From the NCBI GenBank assembly GCA_021234155.1, contig JAJEKV010000015.1, forward strand, positions 4,907,194 to 4,971,193: a stretch of 64,000 nt of DNA, written 5' to 3'. The translations under genes were made by a program, and so were the position numbers. This DNA is from Isoetes taiwanensis. Lineage: Eukaryota; Streptophyta; Lycopodiopsida; Isoetales; Isoetaceae. The notes below the pieces were generated by a model, which searched no databases, had not been told where the DNA came from, and worked only from the letters and a program-made list of their open reading frames with translations. This document shows positions 46,600-58,099 of the stretch, piece after piece (within the stretch, counting starts at the first letter, position 1; every line of letters begins with the position of its first letter).

Positions 46600-48582
46600 A
46601 AAACAACTAGATTACAGCATTTCATTCTCTCTACATCTGAGAACATTATACATTATGGAGAAGAGTGCTATACAAACCTTTACAACCCATAAGAAACATC
46701 AGCTCCGACCAATGGGTACAATACTTGCAACATCTCTATGATCTGCTTGGGGTCCAAGTAGAAGTACCCCACAGATCAGCCAAGCACTAGAAATAACAGA
46801 GCTAGAGGTCTCTCAGGACTTGCAACATCTTGCCAATGGCAAGGCGATAGACTTGGAAGGCATGCATGTAGAGCTGCTTAATGAGCAGGACCACCAATAG
46901 TGCCCATCTTGAACGACACTATTCAACAGGGCATTATAGGAAGGATTTTCCCAACAGTGGACCAATGGCAGGGTAGTTCCTATCTATAAGACATGCGACC
47001 CACAAAGTCCAACCAACTAGAGATTAATCATGAGCTAACTCTTTGCAAAATTGATGGCCGACATTCTTGAGCAACAATTGATGGCATATGCGGAGGAGGC
47101 AGAGACAAGCAGGATTCCAGTCCCTGCACTCAACTATTGATCATATTTTTATACAAGGGACCTTGGTTGATGATAGCAACAACCACCGGGCGGGACCTCT
47201 ACTGTTGCTTTGTCGACTTCGCAAAGGCCTTTGATATTGTGCCTTAGAAAAGTTGTGCAAAAGATTGAGACAATTGGAAGCCCCCATAAACTTGCAAAAT
47301 GTGATATACAGACTATACGAGACATGCTCAAGCCAACTGACACCATCAAGGCAACTTGCCAACAGTAGTATTAGGGTCCTCCCCTCTCTCCAACACTGTT
47401 TGATCTCTACCTCATCTGGTGGACTAGAGTATTAGGCAGCTCATATACGCTGATGATGTGGACCTCTTGACCTATACACCAGAGGGCATGCAACGCCATT
47501 TACATGCCCTGGAGACTTCCTGCCAAGCCACCAGAATATGGGTCGATCTGGCTAACACTAAAGTCCTGCTCATCTCCTCTTCATGCCAGCCAAGACTTCC
47601 ATCGTTCACTATGTGGCAGTAGCACCCACCTACAAGTACTTGGGCATAGAGTCTCTGGCTATCATATATTGGAACACTTCCATTCGGTTACGAGTGATAA
47701 TGGGCTGGAAGACACTGTATTCAATGCAGAACAATCGTTACAAAGCAGATCTATATGACTGGGTCTATATGTCACACTTGTTCAAGGTTTTGGTGGAATC
47801 TGTTCTTTTATACACGGTCGAAACCGGGGGCCAGGTCATATCCTTGACCACCTGGAAGGACCTAGGCTGGCAGGTGCAGAAAGCCTTTCTTGCTCGAGCA
47901 CTTAGGGCAAAATCACAATCCCGTATCAGATTCCTCTGCAGAAGACCCTAAGGAGGACCACTATCACTTATGCGGTACCATGATGCTTGCTGTCTCAACA
48001 AGCTTTAGGATGCTAGTGCCCTGGAGCAGGTTAAGAAGACACACTACCAACACAAGATCAATCCAATGGTTATACGGGGTCCATAACACTACCTTCGTGA
48101 ATATTTACCCATGAAGAAACGGAGATTGATAGCCTCAATTCTCACGATGCATATTGCCTTCAAATCGAGATAGACAGATGGGCCCTGGAGGGACGTGAGG
48201 ACAGGATTTGTCAATGTTGCCAACAGGGTGCCATTGAGGATGAATGTCACTCTTCAAATTAGTCTGGCATTCACCCACATCCGAGCCCGTTTTGCTGAGT
48301 TGATCCCACCTAACTAGCCACTCCATGTGCTGCTAGACACGATTTCAGTGGATTTGTTGTGATCTTATGTCCAGGTGATCACGGAAGAATGCACTCCGCT
48401 ATGTCCTCAAACACTGCATTAAAATTGAAGTGTATCATAATATATCATTGTACAGTTTCTTAGTGTATCATAAAATTGATGGCGGAAGTGTATTAATTTT
48501 GACAATAATCTATTTGTTGTATTTTTTTTATTGGGATCCATAGGCTAATTATCTTCGTGGATGATAAAATTCAATTCAATTC
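46600..48582 (+). mobile_element. LINE RT relic, same family as LINE-1
   Basis: In broken frames it shows a linker motif LEVSQDLQHLANGKA (near 46809), VPIYKTCDP (near 46977), LFAKLMADILEQQL (near 47040), YCCFVDFAKAFD (near 47204), YADDV (near 47449), YKYLGIES (near 47630), VQKAFLARALR (near 47875) and a zinc-binding end ICQCCQQGAIEDECHSS (near 48210). These are the blocks of a non-LTR ORF2 in order. The 3' end carries GTGGATGATAAAATTCAATT at 48557-48576. Stops and shifts are frequent. Confidence 0.82.
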
Positions 48583-48624
48583 TCTCTTTTGCCTCATAAT
48601 TCTCTTTTTACTACTTAAACAAAC

Positions 48625-50110
48625 AAACCCCCTTTTTTTTGGGACAAAAAGTACTTTATTTACCAAAATTAGGATTTATATAATGTGCTTATCTCATCTA
48701 GTTGTAAACTCAAAAAGGTGCCCTCGAACATGGGCCTGAAGCACATGTACTTACTCTACCATAGGGTAGTACCAATATGAATTAATTTGAAGATATTGAA
48801 TTCAAATACAATCCCTCACATCTCGCTTACGGGAGGAACGCTTACGAGCTATTAAAATTTTAGATGGATAAATGCCATGGAAAATGTGGAGTTTACGATG
48901 CTCCCAGATTGATCAGAGCCAACCAGAACATAAATGAAATGCTGGGGCCCATGCATCTATGTAGGATGCCAAAAGATTGGCTATCCCAATGCACTGTTAA
49001 ATAAATCTTGATATAGGACCATGCTAGTTGAACTTCTGGACACGCAAAGAGGCAATGCTCAAGCATCTCACTGTCTAAAAGACAGAATGCTTATATTGTA
49101 GATACACGAAAATCACAGCGATGTTGTAAGGCACTAACACGCAAGTACCTATGTATAACTAGATAACAAAGTACAAAAACTTCAGGTGAAGCCACATAAA
49201 CCCCAAAGCCAATGCCATGTATGAACCAAATCGAACTGTGAAATCTGCAATGGCCAACCATTTGGTAGTGGCCTTGGAATGCATTTATATATAAAAGGGA
49301 ATATTCCATCTCATTCGCAAGGTGGCAAATAACAGCCCTCGTATATGGATTTTTAAAGCCAAATTTGAACCTCTCCGTATGCAATATATACCCCAAATAC
49401 ATATGAAAACACTCCAAAAAAAACTCCCATTTTATCTTCCTCCTAACTTATAGAGGACAAAATTTGAACTCCCTTGGGCAGTGGGAGAGACTGTGGAGCT
49501 AAAAGAGGACGATATATGGAGCTGACAAAGTGCTTGTCTTTGTTAATATCTTTGTTGCAAACCCCAAGCCACCCTTTCTATGATGCCAACCTCCATTATA
49601 AGAGACAAATGCACTGTACATCCCAATGGAAGAGTAGGAATTTTAAGAAAAGAGGGAACCACCTTCATACCATGCTTGAATAGAGAGCACACTTGCTAGG
49701 GCCCAAACATCTCTGTGTAAGGGGATAAAATGATGCAACAACTAAAGATGCTAAGAGATTTGACGACACTGGCACCCACCACCATGGAATCTCCTAGTAG
49801 AGAATGAATGGAAGGACACGGCCAAAAAAGATGGATGAGCGCTTCCCATACTGAATATCCTGGTAGAAAAGGAGAAATATTCTGAAAAGGCTTAGAGGGT
49901 GAAATAGTGCCCAAGATAGAATTGGTTTGACTGCCTTTTTGCCTAGAGAGATACAATGACTAAGAGATTGTTTGAATAGGCGTAGACCAGGAGAGTCACC
50001 TTCACTATTTTGAAGCCTCCAAATGATATGGGACCCTTTACAATAGTAAGAAATCCATCTATCTGTGCCACCTGCCCATTTGGAAAGGATGCAATTAGAC
50101 CATGCCACCC
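48625..50110 (-). mobile_element. Degenerate LINE ORF2 C-terminus and 3' end
   Basis: Minus-strand frames at 49417-49091 correspond to the 44493-45227 LINE (VFVLCYLVIHRYLRVSALQH against VAVLWWQILHRCPRVNALVH), followed after a shift by EMLEHCLFACPEVQLAWS (near 49060). The upstream part (50156-49794) reads VAWSNCILSKWAGG, like the segment after RT. AATAAAG and an A run at 48633-48640 mark the 3' end. The A tail of another LINE at 50111 abuts its upstream side. Confidence 0.65.
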
Positions 50111-50397
50111 TTTTTTTTTTTTTGAAGGACGACAATCTATTATCAAGGAACATCAAGATACATACAAGGGACCTGTGACACGGGACTCAAAACCTAGAGG
50201 ACGAGATAGTCCACTAAGCAAAACCACCCATACACAGTACATATCATACTCCTTGTGCCATCTTGAGGCATTTAATGGCCTCATCACAATCAACATGTTC
50301 TGCAACATCGAGATGATCATCAACAGATATCAAGTTATCATGCTACTGAATAGTACGAGGCAGGAATATGTAGCATAATAACAGGGGGTTTTCTTTG
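50111..50397 (-). mobile_element. LINE 3' end with A13 tail
   Basis: On the minus strand the sequence ends CGTCCTTC followed by 13 A (50111-50123 read as T on plus). It carries the words CTGCCTCGTACTATTCAGTA that also occur in the spacer of the ORF1 tandem at 54419-54451. It is therefore probably the 3' end of the element family duplicated at 52771-56076. Confidence 0.65.
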
Positions 50398-51063
50398 TGT
50401 TTTTGTACGCTTTTCACTAAGGTTTTCCTATGGTTTCATGATGTATTCAAATGGATGTACTAATGCGTACATCTAGAGTGCACCATTTCTGAGCCATTGA
50501 TTTTAGCCTTTTTTTTTCAATGGTCAACAACCAATGGCTCACAACAAAAGCCCTTTTTTTGTGCGTGTGATGCATAATGGTCAACAACCAATGGCTCACA
50601 ACAAAAGCCCTCTTTTTGTGTGTGTGGTGTATAATGGGCACATGAAGGTCTTGAAGGGCGCATGTAGTGCAGTTTCCCCACCGGCAACACATTTCTTATC
50701 ATAACTTTTGATCCAGAGCCCTGTTTGAAATGATTTTTATTGCATTGGAAAGCTCTCTCCGAGATCTTTTTGATAGTGTATGATATGGATATGTTTGGTT
50801 AAGTGCTAAAACAGCAATTTTTCGGCTGGGTTTGGTAGGCTTTCACATCCTACCAGCTGATTCTTGCACTGCGACTCGCATGAAACCAACAAAGCGCCCG
50901 AGATAGATAGGCTTCTCATTCATCTCAGCAGATTTCTACAATGGTGGACAGTGGATAGCCGCACACATGCGAACTACCCACGAAAAATAAAGGGAAATCC
51001 AATTATATCACTTGGACCCCAAAAAAACAAATACAATGCTAATAGATGAGTGGCTGATGTACC
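50398..51063. other. No gene; contains a 57-bp tandem pair
   Basis: Apart from the tandem repeat at 50519-50632 and a 41-bp copy (50861-50901) of sequence also found at 51574-51614, nothing is recognisable. Confidence 0.5.
50519..50632. repeat. 57-bp tandem duplication
   Basis: Two copies, beginning AATGGTCAACAACCAATGGC at 50519 and 50576, with few differences. Confidence 0.93.
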
Positions 51064-51145
51064 TGCCGAAAGCTTATCACCGGGATTAAAAAACCCCGCC
51101 CTTTCGGGTTTTTTTCTTTACGGTTTTAGTGATAAGCCTTCGGCA
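51064..51145. other. Nested hairpin, terminator-like inner stem
   Basis: Outer arms TGCCGAAAGCTTATCAC (51064-51080) and GTGATAAGCCTTCGGCA (51129-51145) pair at 16 of 17 positions. An inner stem AAAAAACCC...CG with CGGGTTTTTTT (51088-51115) has a loop of CCCTTT and one bulged C. The inner stem has the form of a bacterial rho-independent terminator, yet plant transposon DNA surrounds it. Confidence 0.85.
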
Positions 51146-51380
51146 AGGGGCTTAGACAAACGTAAGGCATAGAATCGCTCCCAAAAACCCCCGCATGGAG
51201 AAGTCAAAACGAATGGCGCTCGCCAACCTGCACCTGCACATCACCAACACAACAAACGAGAAACATACCAGAGAATAGCATCACCCAGTGGGTGGAAAAA
51301 AAGCATCACCCACCGAAAGGGAAAAACATGATAAAACGTAACTTGTATAAAATATAAACAAAGAAGGGGGGGAGGGTGGG

Positions 51381-51552
51381 TTCAAAGAGAATAAGGTACT
51401 GCTGAGAGAAGAGGAAGCGCCGATGAAACGTCGATGAAGAACTCCGCAATAAGTAGCAAACGCCCAACCCGAAGAACGGCCTAAAACGCATGCGATGCAT
51501 GCATGCGACGCATGCAATGCATGCATGCTCGTCTTGAGCAAGAATGCCGATT
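51381..51552. repeat. 172-bp direct repeat, copy 1
   Basis: Begins TTCAAAGAGAATAAGGTACT and ends AGAATGCCGATT. The copy at 51756-51927 is offset by exactly 375 bp. Contains a GCATGC/ATGCAT palindrome cluster (51487-51528). Confidence 0.95.
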
Positions 51553-51755
51553 AAGCTCGCTGAATCGACGACATTCTTGCACTGCGACTCGCATGAAACC
51601 AACAAAGCGCCCGAATACCAAAGGACTTCCTTAACAAACTAGGATCGAGGACGAAGGTCACAGGATGAAGGCTAAAGGCCGAAAAGGACAGCAGGAAAGC
51701 AACGCCAAATTGGCCAAACCAGGCAGGAAGAAGCCCCTCCCCTGCCTGGAAACAG

Positions 51756-51927
51756 TTCAAAGAGAATAAGGTACTGCTGAGAGAAGAGGAAGCGCCGATG
51801 AAACGTCGATGAAGAACTCCGCAATAAGTAGCAAACGCCCAACCCGAAGAACGGCCTAAAACGCATGCGATGCATGCATGCGACGCATGCAATGCATGCA
51901 TGCTCGTCTTGAGCAAGAATGCCGATT
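51756..51927. repeat. 172-bp direct repeat, copy 2
   Basis: Near-identical to copy 1. It is followed by a perfect small hairpin CGATTCGC-TAC-GCGAATCG. Confidence 0.95.
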
Positions 51928-52770
51928 CGCTACGCGAATCGACGACATTAATACACGATTGCGCTATTGGATATTGTTTTATGGCTCATTCCGAATGAAG
52001 CTTGCAAAAAATTACCATGCATTTTTAGATTTCGAGGCAGTTATTAAGCAAATTCCAAGGCTTCTAGATCCTTGTACTAACAAGCAGAAAAATTTCCCAC
52101 TTTGGTTTCTCACCAAAAGAATCCATGGAGGCCAAAGGCTGCTGTTAAATTCCAGTTGAAAAATGTTTGTGTATGGGTGTTGCAAACTTTATGACTTTCA
52201 GAATAATGGGTTCAATCTGCTCTATCTTTATGGTAACTTTTACTTATGTTCTATTTGTTTTATTGTGATGAAATTCAAAAGCTACAGGTGATGAAAGCCT
52301 CAAATGAATTCTAGTTTCTTTCTGGTTTGAATTCTAAAAGTTTTGTCACACCGAGGGGGGGGTGATGTCCCTAAGGCCCCGAAGGGGCCAAAATTTTTTT
52401 TTTGCAACACAAACCATTAACATCCAACATATAAAAATTAAATCCCCCAACACATAACAACCATTGACATTAACAACCAACACATAACTACCATTGACAT
52501 TAATTAACACAACCATTGGGTCCAACACATTTGAATTAAAATCCCCCTTAAACCCCCTTTGGTTTGGGTGCATATTCACACGGGGGGTGACGTAGGGCAG
52601 CGAGAGCCCTCATAATTGTATTTTGCACGTACGAAATCAACACCATATAGTATTCCGCTTGAAATCTTATAGTATTTTGCGAATCTTGTTATACAGTATA
52701 GCAAATTTTGTACTTGCATACCCCACAAACGAGGAACTTTACGTACGGTGTAGATTAAGGAATAAGGGGT
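51928..52770. other. No gene; low-complexity ACAACCATT-type repeats
   Basis: Between 52409 and 52530 the words CCAACACATAACAACCATTG and CATTGACATTAA repeat imperfectly. G-rich words GAGGGGGGGGTGATGTCCCT (52355) and CGGGGGGTGACGTAGGG (52580) flank them. No coding frame is convincing. Confidence 0.5.
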
Positions 52771-54418
52771 GAGATGACATAACAAACTTCTTCCTCGCTG
52801 CCTTCTTCCAATTGACCTGTTGCCATGACTCTTTAGCGGACTGAAAATTAGGACCATCAGCCATAACAACCTCAGAAGCATGAGAAGCAGAAGCAACAAT
52901 GAGGAGAGTGGTAGGAACTATAGCTGCATCTGACAGTGCTAAGGATGACACCATTGGAACTGTATGTAGAGCATCTTCCATAGCCGAAGAATGCAAAGCA
53001 ACTGACAAAGGTTGATTATGAATAGATGAAGAAATAACAATAGGAGCTTGAACCTGAGAAGAATGTTGAACCGATGCCTGAGACGCACGAGTACCTCGAC
53101 GAAAGCTAGCAATAGCCTCCTTATCAGGAAACAAACGGGTTAATTCTGGGCCATTCAGAAGCTTAGATCTAACTTCTTATACCAAGGCCCGCTCTTCACA
53201 ACTATACAATCTGGTAAAGGCGAGTCCATAGGCATAGAAACACAAATGCTTGGACCATTCATGATGGAGTGTGAGATATGAACCTCAAGTCCCGTTGCAA
53301 TTGCAACTAGAAATTGATGAGCCATTAGATCAGGAGGAAGATTAGGTAACGAAAACCAGCAAGGCATCTTTAAAGCACGAACTGTATCTGGTGTAAAGCC
53401 AGGAGAGTAATATTGATACATTATATATTCCCCACCAAGTGGATCAATCCCTCTTGATACCAAAGAGTCCAATGCATCACTACTTTAAACATAATGAGAA
53501 CAAATTTTTTTGCCAACAATTTGATGGACTAAAAAGGAGGAAGTTGAAGGCATATTAGAAGCCGAGATAACCAAACATGGAACTGTGAAAAATCTAAATA
53601 GTCACCAGTAAACTACCCAAGAACTGCACAGGAAGATAAGTTCTCAGCACACTTAATATGAGCTTGATGGTCCACCTCAACCACAGGAATACCAGAAGCT
53701 TCAACTACATTCTGACAGTCAGATTGGTAAAATATGTCATCTGGAGGCAACTGTTGTTGAAGTTGAATCTGTCGGGCTTTTAATGTGTCCAAGATTGCCG
53801 ACAACTCATCCTTATTTCCTTCAGACAATACCTGTAAAAGAGCTGCTATCCTTGCCTTTCTAGATGCACTAGATATATCCTTACAAAGCCAATCACTAAA
53901 TCTTTGATATGAAACTTTTGTAGCCGAATCAGATGATTTCCAAGCATTATTGTTTGCCTAAGGCTGAGGAACTATATTAGGACTGGACTCTCTACCTGTT
54001 GGATACAAATTCCCATTAACTTCTGCTCCCTTACTCGGAGCGCCTTGCAAGGGAGGAAAATTCTTTTCTTCAAGAACCACTGGAGTAGCCAGCACCGAAG
54101 GCAAAGAACTTTCAACTGAATTATTTACCTCTTTTTGCCCAGCAACTGGGGGATCACGTATCACCAAATTGGTGATAGACTCACGCCGTTTTGTCGCTGC
54201 CTTGGATGCTGAAACCATATCTGTCTTCCCCATCCCTACTATAAGTGGCCGAAATCAAACAGCCCCAAATCCGCCCCCTAACCTAATAGCAAACCCTAAC
54301 AAAATTGATGTTGATGGAGAGCTCTTGAAACAAGCTTTCCAAGAACTAAAGATCATCAAAAATAGAGTTTAGATGCTCAAGTTACAAGGAAAAATGCTGG
54401 CAGCCCTAAGCGCCATCG
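52771..54418 (-). pseudogene. LINE ORF1-like (DUF4283) gene, tandem copy A
   Basis: Minus-strand ORF1 of a plant LINE in pieces: MGKTDMVSASKAATKRRES (from 54233), then LSAILDTLKARQIQLQQQL (near 53800), YIMYQYYSPGFTPDT and WFSLPNLPPDLMAH (near 53430-53320), the DUF4283-like core, then a Ser/Ala-rich tail (53134-52739). Such proteins bind LINE RNA. Frames are broken at 53940, 53600 and 53480. Copy A is about 97 percent like copy B by eye. Confidence 0.8.
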
Positions 54419-54460
54419 AGTTATCATGCCACTGAATAGTACGAGGCAGGATAGCCTCGT
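54419..54460. other. 42-bp spacer of the tandem, matching 50333-50365
   Basis: AGTTATCATGCCACTGAATA and the following 13 bases match 50333-50365 with one mismatch (GCCACT against GCTACT). It joins the end of copy B to the start of copy A. Confidence 0.8.
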
Positions 54461-56076
54461 GAGATGACATAAAAGACTTCTTCCTCGCTGCCTTCTTCCA
54501 ATTGACCTGTTGCCATGACTCTTTAGCGGACTAAAAATTAGGACCATCAGCCATAACAACCTCAGAAGCATGAGAAGCAGAAGCAACAACGAGGAGAGTG
54601 GTAGGAACTATAGCTGCATCTGACAGTGCTAAGGATGACACCATTGGAACTGTATGTAGAGCATCTTCCATAGCCGAAGAATGCAAAGCAACTGACAAAG
54701 GTTGATTATGAATAGATGAAGAAATAACAATAGGAGCTTGAACCTGAGAAGAATGTTGAACCGATGCCTGAGACGCACGAGTACCTCGACGAAAGCTAGC
54801 AATAGCCTCCTTATCAGGAAACAAACGGGTTAATTCTGGGCCATTCAGAAGCTTAGATCTAACTTCTTATACCAAGGCCCGCTCTTCACAACTATACAAT
54901 CTGGTAAAGGCGAGTCCATAGGCATAGAAACACAAATGCTTGGACCATTCATGATGGAGTGTGAGATATGAACCTCAAGTCCCGTTGCAATTGCAACTAG
55001 AAATTGATGAGCCATTAGATCAGGAGGAAGATTAGGTAACGAAAACCAGCAAGGCATCTTTAAAGCATGAAATGTATCTGGTGTAAAGCCAGGAGAGTAA
55101 TACTGGTACATTATATATTCCCCACCAAGTGGATCAATCCCTCTTGATACCAAAGAGTCCATTGCATCACTACTTTCAAACATAATGAGAACAAAATTTT
55201 TTGCCAACAACTTTATGGACTGAAAAGGAGGAAGTTGAAGGCGTATTAGAAGATGAGATAACCAAACATGGAACTGTGAAAAATCTAAATAGCCACCAGT
55301 AAAATACCCAAGAACTGCACAGGAAGATAAGTTCTCAGCACACTTAATATGAGCTTGATGGTCCACCTCAATCACAGGAATACCAGAAGCTTCAACTACA
55401 TTCTGATAGTCAGACTGGTAAAATATGTCATCTGGAGGCAACTGTTGTTGAAGTTGAATCTGTCAGGCTTTTAATGTGTCCAAGATTGCCGACAACTCAT
55501 CCTTACTCCTTGCCTTTCTAGATGCACTAGATATATCCTTACAAAGCCAACCACTAAATCTTTGATATGAAACTTTTGTAACCGAATCACATGATTTCCA
55601 AGCACTATTGTTTGCCTGAGGCTGAGGAACTATATTAGGACTGGACTCTCTACCTGTTGGATATAAATTCCCATTAACTTCCGCTCCCTTACTCTTAGCG
55701 CCTTGCAAGGGAGGAAAATTCCTTTCTTCAAGAACCACTAGAGTAGCCAGCACCGAAGGCAAAGAACTTTCAACTGAATTATTTACCTCTTTTTGCGCAG
55801 CAACTGGGGGATCAGGTATCACCAAATTGGTGATAGAGTTACGCCGTTTTGTCGCTGCCTTGGATGCTGAAACCATATCTGTCTTTCCCATCCCTACTAT
55901 AAGTGGCCGAAATTAAACAGCCCCAAATCCGGCCTCTAACCTGATAGCAAACCCTAACAAAATTGATGTTGATGGAGAGCTCTTGAAACAAGCTTTCCAA
56001 GAACTAAAGATCATCGAAAACGGAGTTTAGATGCTCAAGTTACAAGGAAAAATGCCGGCAGCACTAAGCGCCATCG
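54461..56076 (-). pseudogene. LINE ORF1-like (DUF4283) gene, tandem copy B
   Basis: Same gene as copy A, in the same direction, better preserved. 55891-55463 is open (142 codons), then a TGA, then 55441-54845 is open for 198 codons covering VLIMFESSDAMDSLVSRGID, GGEYIMYQYYSPGF and WFSLPNLPPDLMAHQFLVAI. The tail (54824-54531) begins MFPDKEAIASFRRG. It lacks ~33 bp present in copy A (near 53818-53852). Upstream of the first ATG, both copies share a leader that ends (5' end) at GATGGCGC, 54418 and 56076. Confidence 0.82.
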
Positions 56077-56099
56077 TCACGAGCGCCCCGAGGCTCTGT

Positions 56100-56470
56100 T
56101 TAACCCTTATTTTGTCAGCCATCTCATCTTTGTGTTCAGACCATGCCACCTTAACCACACTACCCTAGTCAATTGCATCCCATATGAAATTTTGGACTAT
56201 TGCAATAAGTTCTTGTACTTTGACCTGTGGGGCTAGCAATAAGAAAGCTATATAGACATAGGTACTACTTAGAATTGACTTGGCCACAGTAATCCCACCA
56301 AAACAAGAGACAACTTTGCAATAGACCACTAAAATAGGTGGTTCTCCAAACCCTTGATAACTCCAATACTAACATGAATGCCAACTGGAATACCGAAACA
56401 CGCCGAGTCGATACACGTGAGGTGAGACATGTGGAAGGGAAGGATACGTGCCGAACTTTGCAATACCTAA
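56100..56470 (-). pseudogene. LINE RT C-terminal fragment
   Basis: Minus-strand frame reading ITVAKSILSSTYVYIAFLLL followed by APQVKVQELIAIVQNFIWDA and KVAWSEHK, the typical L1 post-RT block. It ends next to the 5' end of ORF1 copy B, so copy B (with A) may have been inserted into this LINE. Confidence 0.78.
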
Positions 56471-56486
56471 AGAGAGCACATCTAGA

Positions 56487-57477
56487 GTTGAATTGAAATT
56501 TATCGTCCACTCAGACCAGAACGAATAGGGTTAGATCACCTTATCGAGTACCCCACTGATATGCTCTAGCTTACAAGTTAGATACTATCTAAAGAGGGAT
56601 TTTATGTCTTAGGGCCTTTCCTAAAGACAAGAGAACTTATAATGCAAATCGGCTAAGGATCCACTTCCATCTGCCCCTCTCCTAAGCCCTATGAGATAGG
56701 ATCAACCACAGGCATCGTGGGCAATTGGAGACCACATCGCACGTAGCAGAGCCTATAATGCTACCAGAAATAGTCCAGGGGCACGCTGCGATCCGTCTTA
56801 ATGCCCCAACTGAGCATAGATTCTAGAAATTCTCTAGAACAACAAAATGATACCTAACTGAACCCCACGAAGACACGGTCCACCTAGGGACAAAGTCAAG
56901 CTATGCTCTATTTTCCTCATCAGTGGAACTCTAATTGTCACGCCCTTCTCGACATCCCCAACTAGCAAGAGCAGTATAGTCACAATCTCCCTTCGCCTAT
57001 GCCAAATTGGGTTAGACCTTACTTGCACTGCTACTCAGCATATGAAAATCCCCCAGTTGGGCCGTGAATTTCATAGGTGGACTTGACTTGGGAGCTGAAT
57101 GGGTTTAAGGCCTCTAGGTATAGGAACATACTACACAAATGCATCCTATTCCTTTAGGCCATGGATTTACTTACTATAGAGAGTATATTTCTATGATATG
57201 CAATGAATAATAGTATAATACTAAAATATAGATCATACGTCCGAACTTTAAAGCACTTTGCAACGTCCATAGAATGGTTGTTCAAGAGGAAGGCGCTAGA
57301 GCAAGAGAGGAGGAGCCAAAAAGGTGAGATGACAAATGAGCTATTTATAGGCAAGTGTCTAATGGATATAATGGGCCCCAATATCTCCCAACACTGGCTA
57401 ATATCGCGTTTTGATGTCTTGAGAACTGTCCCACATGGCATGGGGCACCTTTTGCAACGAGAGAAGTGAACGTAACA
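56487..57477 (-). mobile_element. Probable diverged solo LTR, after a LINE 3' signature
   Basis: On the minus strand the block starts TGTTACGTTCACTTCTC (57477), close to the chromovirus LTR start TGTGACGTTC. It contains a TATA box CCTATAAATAGC (near 57352). No domain is present. The other end is unclear, but GTGGACGATAAATTTCAATT (56510-56491) at the far side is a LINE 3' signature. Low confidence as an LTR. Confidence 0.35.
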
Positions 57478-58080
57478 GTTCTAGGCCATCCCCTCTTAAA
57501 GAAGATGGATGGTGTCCTCCGTTACAGTTAATCTAAACATGATTAGCTAGAACATTCTAACTAAGCAAATGAGTACTTAATCATTAAACCTTTGATTCTA
57601 AATCACCAATATGAACTGTTGGAACTCTTTTTTGCCGCTGCCTTCTTGAGTGAAATATACGTCCAACCATAATTATGACCCTTAACTTGCCCACTGCATC
57701 GACCATATCCAAATGCGCTGAAGGCAAAAGGAACAATTATAGAAGAGGCTCCCATGTAGCTTTGCAGAGAGGGACTATTTTTCCTCTGAATTTTAAACCT
57801 ATACCTCAAATTATGTATTTATTTTCATGATTTAATGTTGAAAATATCTGTCGTTCTTTAAAAAAAAAAAAACAAACTAGCAGTAATGCAGGCTTGGGGT
57901 AAAGGTTTTGGTGTTTTAGAAGGGGGAATGGATTGAAGGGGAAGAAAAATGGTGAAAGAAATATAAGAAAATGAAGGGGGTAAAGGTTTTGGCATTTTAG
58001 AAGGGGGAGTGTATTGAAGGAGAAGAGAAATGGTCTAGGAATTCGGGAAGAGGGAAAGTCCCTCTTCAAATCCTATTCCT
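57478..58080. other. No gene; A-run and tandem repeat
   Basis: An A run at 57859-57872 may mark an old retroposon tail. The remainder is the tandem repeat and plain AT-rich DNA. Confidence 0.5.
57897..58034. repeat. 80-bp tandem repeat, 1.7 copies
   Basis: Copies start GGGGTAAAGGTTTTGG at 57897 and 57977; both contain TTTTAGAAGGGGGA and ATTGAAGG. Confidence 0.9.
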
Positions 58081-58099
58081 TTTCCTAAGTGACTACTTC

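Noticed and set aside
50398-52600. CRISPR-like or integron-like repeats
   Set aside because: The repeats are two-copy tandem or segmental duplications, not regularly spaced arrays, and the context is plant retrotransposons.
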